Shown piece by piece: positions 59,891-64,000 of a stretch of 64,000 bases of DNA; the first letter of the stretch is position 1; the number at the start of each line of letters is the position of its first letter. The stretch comes from a virus. The notes beneath the pieces were generated by a model. It made no database searches and had not been told where the DNA came from. It saw only the letters and a program-made list of their open reading frames with translations. The stretch lies in IMG/VR virus record IMGVR_UViG_3300031758_000004, positions 1 to 64,000 of that record; one strand, 5' to 3'. A program made the translations under genes and the position numbers.

Positions 59891-60396
59891 AACATTTAAA
59901 AGAATTTAATCAATGGTTTACATCATCATCAACTGGTGGTGATGTAAATCTTGAATATACAAGTAAAGATAAGATTTACTATAATAGTCACAAAGTTACC
60001 TTAACTCATAATGGTAGAAGTGTTGAAGTAACCGCAAAATTTGATACCGGTGCTAAGTCATCAAGTATTGATTTTGGTGTTGCTGAGAAATTGGGTATAT
60101 CAAAAGAGTTATTAGAAAAATGTAAAGAATTAGAAAAAATTGATAGTATACCACTTACTGTTGGTAAACTTGAGAAAAGTAAAATAGAGTTTTTCTATAC
60201 TAATAAACTTAAAAAAGAATTCCCAGGTGATATATCTTATGTTAAGATAGTTAAATCTTCATCAGGTGTTTCTATTAGAGCTTTTGTTCCAGTACAATTA
60301 AGTTATAATGGTAGAGTAATAAAAACTAATGTTAACCTAAGAAATAGAAAAGGTCTTACTTGTGAGATGTTGGTTGGATTAGACGATATGTTATAA
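59887..60396 (+). CDS. Retropepsin-like protease with capsid-targeting-like N-terminus
   Basis: 169 residues from the ATG at 59887, which overlaps the preceding stop (ATGA) and gives MKHLKEFNQWF; an ATG 15 bp earlier is less likely. The core has VTAKFDTGAKSSSIDFG, the D-T-G-A/S-S aspartic protease signature, a central strand region, and CEMLVGLDDM, the second conserved hydrophobic-Gly element. It is probably a dimeric aspartic protease. A packaged or head-maturation protease is possible. It is distinct in sequence from the COG4067-type gene at 15734. Confidence 0.7.
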   Translation: MKHLKEFNQWFTSSSTGGDVNLEYTSKDKIYYNSHKVTLTHNGRSVEVTAKFDTGAKSSSIDFGVAEKLGISKELLEKCKELEKIDSIPLTVGKLEKSKIEFFYTNKLKKEFPGDISYVKIVKSSSGVSIRAFVPVQLSYNGRVIKTNVNLRNRKGLTCEMLVGLDDML

Positions 60397-60458
60397 AAAA
60401 AGTCACTCAATTAGAGTATTTGAAAACATTTCCATTTTAGTAAACTAATATATAGTTT

Positions 60459-61238
60459 ATGGAAAAAGAATGTAGTAAATGTAAAGAAATGAAAGATATA
60501 ACTGATTTTTATAAGAAGAAAAATGGTTATAGAAGTATTTGTAAAAAATGTCATAATGATCAATCAAAATTATATCATGAGATAAATAAAGATGTTATAA
60601 AACAATATAAAAAGGATTGGAGAAATAAAAATATTGATTCAATTTTAGAAAAAGATCAAATACGAAGAAATAATCTCACACAAGAGGATAAATTAAAAAT
60701 ATCCGAGTATAATAAAAAATGGAGAGATGAAAACGAAGATGAACAAAAGTTAAAAAAACAAGAATACTATCAAAACAACAGAGAAGAGTTTTTACTAAAA
60801 TCCAAAAAATATAGAGAGAATAACAAAGATAAAATAAAAGATTATCAATCTAATTATAAAAATATAAAAAATTACAAAAGAAGAGAAAGATTAAAAACTG
60901 ATATTTTATTTTCATTGGAAAAAAGTATAAGAAATTACATATATGAATGCTTTAAAAAAAATGGTTATAAAAAATCATCAAGAACCTATAATATATTAGG
61001 ATGCTCTTTTGAAGAATTAAAATTACATTTAGAGGCAAAATTTGAAGATTGGATGACATGGGAGAATAGAGGATTGTATAATGGTGAATTGAATTATGGT
61101 TGGGATATAGATCATATAATACCATTATCCACAGCAGAAACAGAGGAGGATATAATTAAACTAAATCACTATACAAACCTACAACCCCTATGTAGCTACA
61201 CTAATAGATATATCAAGAGAGACCACTTAGATATTTGA
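60459..61238 (+). CDS. HNH homing endonuclease with N-terminal zinc motif
   Basis: 259 residues. A zinc-finger-like start (CSKCKEMKDITDFYKK...CKKCHND) is followed by Lys/Glu-rich helical repeats (YKKDWRNKN, YNKKWRDEN, YYQNNREE). The HNH core is YGWDIDHIIPLS and NLQPLC. The C-terminus closely matches the relic at 42226. Its 3' end overlaps the convergent resolvase gene by 26 bp. The degraded hairpin at 60405-60430 may be a terminator cut by its insertion. Confidence 0.85.
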   Translation: MEKECSKCKEMKDITDFYKKKNGYRSICKKCHNDQSKLYHEINKDVIKQYKKDWRNKNIDSILEKDQIRRNNLTQEDKLKISEYNKKWRDENEDEQKLKKQEYYQNNREEFLLKSKKYRENNKDKIKDYQSNYKNIKNYKRRERLKTDILFSLEKSIRNYIYECFKKNGYKKSSRTYNILGCSFEELKLHLEAKFEDWMTWENRGLYNGELNYGWDIDHIIPLSTAETEEDIIKLNHYTNLQPLCSYTNRYIKRDHLDI

Positions 61239-61932
61239 ATATGATAAAACTATCACAAATATCCTCGTATGGTTTCGGAATAGTCGATAAACCTATAATA
61301 TCATCTTTAACTAACTTACAATGTTTAGACCAAAAATCGTTCCAATTACTATTTTCTATTATTGATAAAAAAACATCAGATTTTGTGAATTTTCCACCCG
61401 CTATACCTATATTATTTCTCCATTCTTCTTTTATCGTTTTCTTTTTCTTACCAACCTCTGTTATGATTGGTTTGTAAGTTAATTTACAAGATTCCAACTT
61501 TAAAGACGATGGTGAAAGAACTAAAATATCTTTTGTTATCCTATCAAACAATTTTTTTCTTAAAAGTGTTGAGAATGTAACAAGGTCTATTAAGTCACCA
61601 ACTTGAGCACCAAAGTTATAACCTTCGATACCAACTTTAGTTGGTTTTTTGATGTCTATATTTTCTAAAATATCTTCAATGATTTGATCAGTTATTTTAT
61701 CATAGTCTTTTAATTTTACCAATTCACCTTCTGAATAGTCTTTAAAATCTCTATATTCAACATACTTATAACTAACATATTGTTCAGCTAACTTAAACCA
61801 TTTAGTCATTCCTTTCTTACCCATCACTTTACTTTCTCTACAATAGTTGTAAATTTTGAATGTATTTCCAGAACTTACCACTAGTGCTGTTGATATAAGT
61901 GAGGGGTCTATTGCTACTATATTATACTCCAT
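61213..61932 (-). CDS. RuvC-like Holliday-junction resolvase / RNase H-fold nuclease
   Basis: 239 residues from the ATG at 61932; upstream codons need a TTG start and were not used. It has the RuvC-fold first strand VAIDPSLISTALVV (catalytic Asp), a second acidic VGIEGYNFGAQVGDL, and late acidic DICDSFIIF. The layout fits phage and poxvirus-type RuvC resolvases. It would resolve branched DNA before packaging. T4 uses endonuclease VII for this instead. Confidence 0.75.
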   Translation of the reverse strand: MEYNIVAIDPSLISTALVVSSGNTFKIYNYCRESKVMGKKGMTKWFKLAEQYVSYKYVEYRDFKDYSEGELVKLKDYDKITDQIIEDILENIDIKKPTKVGIEGYNFGAQVGDLIDLVTFSTLLRKKLFDRITKDILVLSPSSLKLESCKLTYKPIITEVGKKKKTIKEEWRNNIGIAGGKFTKSDVFLSIIENSNWNDFWSKHCKLVKDDIIGLSTIPKPYEDICDSFIIFKYLSGLS

Positions 61933-61966
61933 GTGAATATATATCAAAAAATATGTCTTCTATTTT

Positions 61967-61980
61967 TTAATATATATTAC
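61967..61980 (+). promoter_or_regulatory. TTAATATATATTAC motif
   Basis: Immediately before the ATG at 61982; a near-palindrome that may also act for the leftward resolvase gene. Confidence 0.4.
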
Positions 61981-61981
61981 T

Positions 61982-62470
61982 ATGAAATATTTAATGAATT
62001 TTATTATGATGAATGAAAGTATTGAAGGCTATTCTATTGATAAAAGAATGGATAGTGATGATTTTTTAGTTAATTATGAATTTACTGATTTAAATGATAA
62101 TAGATATTTAGTACAATTCAAGAATGATACTGTTGGTCCAAAGTCTAATCCAGTTTTAGGTAAATGTTATGAATTAACATATTATGTTTGGGATGAGGAA
62201 ATCAACAATTGGAATGTTAATAAGTTAGTAAACACAAATCTTTATAAAGTTTTAGTTACGGTATTTGGAACAATACTAAATGACTTTATTAAAAGAAAAC
62301 CTTGGGTCACAAGAATTAGATTTGAGGGACTAGCAAAAGAACAAGAAAGAGAATATGTTACACAAAGAACGAAAGCTTATTTAAGACATTTAAGAAACAA
62401 TCCAGTTCCAAACTTTAGTGTTGAGAATTTTGGAAATAATAGAATAACACTAATAAAAAATAAAATTTAA
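61982..62470 (+). CDS. Hypothetical protein with capsid-targeting-like N-terminus
   Basis: 162 residues starting MKYLMNFIMMNESIEGY, a variant of the shared leader. It has a beta-rich middle (YLVQFKNDTVG, CYELTYYVWDEE) and a C-terminal helix with WVTRIRFEGLAKEQEREYV. I have seen a similar RIRFEG-L...R-x(2)-[YL] pattern in other large phages, but no function is known. It lies 2 bp before the next gene. Confidence 0.6.
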   Translation: MKYLMNFIMMNESIEGYSIDKRMDSDDFLVNYEFTDLNDNRYLVQFKNDTVGPKSNPVLGKCYELTYYVWDEEINNWNVNKLVNTNLYKVLVTVFGTILNDFIKRKPWVTRIRFEGLAKEQEREYVTQRTKAYLRHLRNNPVPNFSVENFGNNRITLIKNKI

Positions 62471-62472
62471 AC

Positions 62473-62844
62473 ATGAACCGTCCAGAAGTAAGAATAGTTC
62501 AAAATCAAGAGATTGAAACTAATCAAAATCCTAACATTGATAATTGGGAAGCTGAACAATTATTAAGAAAGTATGGATATAAACCGGAAAATTCCAATAC
62601 TTTTCAACAACCTGAACAAATTGAACAACCTGGGATGACATTTGAGGAAATGATTGCTCAAGAAGAAAATAGAAGAAATCAAGAACGAATGAGAATGGAA
62701 CAACAAATGAGAGGTCCTAAACCAGTTTCATTTGATGGTAGAAATGGTTATTATTCACAAACTTCATATGGTACTGATAGTGATTCTGGATTTTCATTCA
62801 AGATTGAAGTTACTAGTGATATGAATATTCCTAAAAATTACTAA
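62473..62844 (+). CDS. Gln/Asn-rich hypothetical protein
   Basis: 123 residues rich in Gln, Asn, Glu and Met. A helical WEAEQLLRKYGYKPEN is followed by a long charged helix (FEEMIAQEENRRNQERMRME) and a Gly/Ser/Tyr-rich C-terminus. Not recognised. Its last codon overlaps the stop of the convergent gene. Confidence 0.55.
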   Translation: MNRPEVRIVQNQEIETNQNPNIDNWEAEQLLRKYGYKPENSNTFQQPEQIEQPGMTFEEMIAQEENRRNQERMRMEQQMRGPKPVSFDGRNGYYSQTSYGTDSDSGFSFKIEVTSDMNIPKNY

Positions 62845-63194
62845 TTTAATATCTGACTTAATTTTAATTCTCTTAATAACTGAATTAGTATAGGAGATGT
62901 TCTGAATGGAAAATAGTGATTTGGGACTTCTTCATTTAAAAACTTTTTAAAGTTTAAAATTATTGTAGTTTCTTTATAATCTGATTTTGATAAATCAAAG
63001 TGGTAAATTCCCTTTTTAAAAGACTCTTGTAGATGTGATAACGAACACAAGTCATAAAATCCGTTAATAAATCCAAACCATTTTTTCATAAGATATTCTA
63101 AATCATTATTGAATTCATATTCAGATAACTCATTTTCATTTAGTATTTTTAATACCAAATAGTTTTTATCACTTAATGTTATTTTATTATCCAT
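62841..63194 (-). CDS. Hypothetical protein
   Basis: 117 residues, helix-rich (YLMKKWFGFINGFYDLCSLS). No family recognised. It overlaps the end of the upstream FkbM methyltransferase gene by 16 bp, so the two are cotranslated; a role with the glycan-modifying enzyme is possible only by context. Confidence 0.55.
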   Translation of the reverse strand: MDNKITLSDKNYLVLKILNENELSEYEFNNDLEYLMKKWFGFINGFYDLCSLSHLQESFKKGIYHFDLSKSDYKETTIILNFKKFLNEEVPNHYFPFRTSPILIQLLRELKLSQILN

Positions 63195-63958
63195 TCTCTA
63201 CTATTATATAATTCATTTGGTATGGCAACAAAATCTAAACACAGACCAGATACGGTTTGAAAAGATATGCCTTCATTAAATCTTTTAGTAAAATAACCAT
63301 AATCATTTAATAAATTAACTACACTATTTTCATCCTCACCGTAATTTTGTAATTGATCTTCTTCGATTTCTATATAAATTATAGGACGATTTTTCATTAT
63401 AGTTTCTTTAGCACCCAATAAAACTCTTTTTTCATAACCTTGTACATCTATCTTAATTATAGATATATTTTCTATATTATAAGAATCTAATTTATGTAGT
63501 TGAACTAATTCATAATTTTCTTCAACACCAACATGAATATTTCCGAAATTAACAGGACCTTTATCAAAGTAATTGGGTTTTTCTATACTTATAAAACCCT
63601 CATTATCACCTAATGCTACATTAAAACAATGTACATTATCTAATCCATTGAAAAAAACATTTCCGCATAATTGATAGTAAATAATTCTTTGTGGTTCAAA
63701 TGAAAAGACTTTTCCATTATCACCAACTAAATTTGCAAATTCCACAGTTATTTGTCCATTATTTGCACCAATATCAACTACATTTGATCCAGATATATCT
63801 AAGTTGTTATCAACCAAAAATTGATATATCCAAGGTTCGTATAAGGTATTATTAAGAAGAGTTGATGTTACTGCATTATCATTCGGAAATAATAAATACC
63901 TTTTTTCTAAATTATCTCTTTTATTTGATATTGCTTCTATTCTAAATGTTGATTTCAT
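63179..63958 (-). CDS. FkbM-family methyltransferase
   Basis: 259 residues from the ATG at 63958; five upstream codons would need a TTG start. It has the SAM motif VVDIGANNGQITVEFA, then VFSFEPQ, and the family signature IIKIDVQGYEKRVLLGA with IYIEIEED. It is a stand-alone FkbM enzyme, probably a sugar O-methyltransferase, and the second in the window. It may cooperate with the glycosyltransferases near 4-10 kb and 15 kb. Confidence 0.9.
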   Translation of the reverse strand: MKSTFRIEAISNKRDNLEKRYLLFPNDNAVTSTLLNNTLYEPWIYQFLVDNNLDISGSNVVDIGANNGQITVEFANLVGDNGKVFSFEPQRIIYYQLCGNVFFNGLDNVHCFNVALGDNEGFISIEKPNYFDKGPVNFGNIHVGVEENYELVQLHKLDSYNIENISIIKIDVQGYEKRVLLGAKETIMKNRPIIYIEIEEDQLQNYGEDENSVVNLLNDYGYFTKRFNEGISFQTVSGLCLDFVAIPNELYNSREWIIK

Positions 63959-64000
63959 TTGAATTTTATTCAAATAAGTAGGTTTGTTTTAAAAAAGGAT

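Noticed and set aside
60405-60430. Intrinsic terminator after the retropepsin-like gene
   Set aside because: Only a 4-bp ACTC/GAGT stem and no proper T-tract; it may be a remnant disrupted by the endonuclease insertion.

Overview
The window is very AT-rich, tightly packed and transcribed in short blocks on both strands, with frequent ATGA or few-base overlaps. It reads as part of a large tailed-phage genome with T4-like modules: a gp41-type replicative helicase, a family B DNA polymerase, class Ia ribonucleotide reductase, thymidylate synthase, a gp26-like baseplate protein, and tail or appendage fibres. Two promoters match the Bacteroidota pattern (TTTG, 19-20 bp, TAnnTTTG), so the host is probably a member of Bacteroidota such as a flavobacterium. 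A second motif, TTAATATATAA and close variants, sits just upstream of many start codons on both strands and is a candidate phage late promoter. I saw no tRNA gene, CRISPR array or integrase, and no clear terminase, portal or major capsid gene.

Layout. 1-3.1 kb holds a leftward collagen-like fibre gene cut by the window edge. 4.3-9.8 kb is a leftward cassette of three overlapping two-domain enzymes: GT4+GT25, GT-A+FkbM methyltransferase, and GT-A+autotransporter-type O-heptosyltransferase. 9.9-13.2 kb encodes a ligase-like protein lacking the usual catalytic lysine and a small PolA-like palm polymerase. 14-31 kb mixes metabolic, nucleic-acid and repair genes: a GT2 enzyme, a retropepsin-like protein, a zinc peptidase, 2H and HAD RNA-repair-like proteins, an Fpg/Nei glycosylase, ThyA, an N-terminal fragment of family B DNA polymerase and a DinG/XPD-like helicase. 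31-45 kb carries an acidic core-like protein, a split-intein helicase, a split-intein NrdA, a structured RNA and a broken Ro60 gene. 45-52.5 kb has a baseplate chaperone, a DNA methyltransferase and tail-fibre paralogues. 52.5-64 kb holds probable internal virion proteins, including a 1267-residue ankyrin protein, then a RuvC-like resolvase and another FkbM methyltransferase.

Three themes connect the genes. First, homing endonuclease genes of at least four families lie inside or beside core genes. The helicase and NrdA are rescued by split inteins, whereas Ro60 and the DNA polymerase are broken with no visible intein. Second, fourteen proteins share a short basic N-terminus of the form M-K-x-[IL]-K-[KR]-[FY]-x(2)-F-[NF]-E. 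It resembles the T4 capsid-targeting sequence, so many otherwise unknown genes may encode proteins packaged in the head. Third, the glycosylation cassette lies next to the Gly-Thr-Ser repeat fibre, which suggests a phage-encoded system for O-glycosylating its own fibres.
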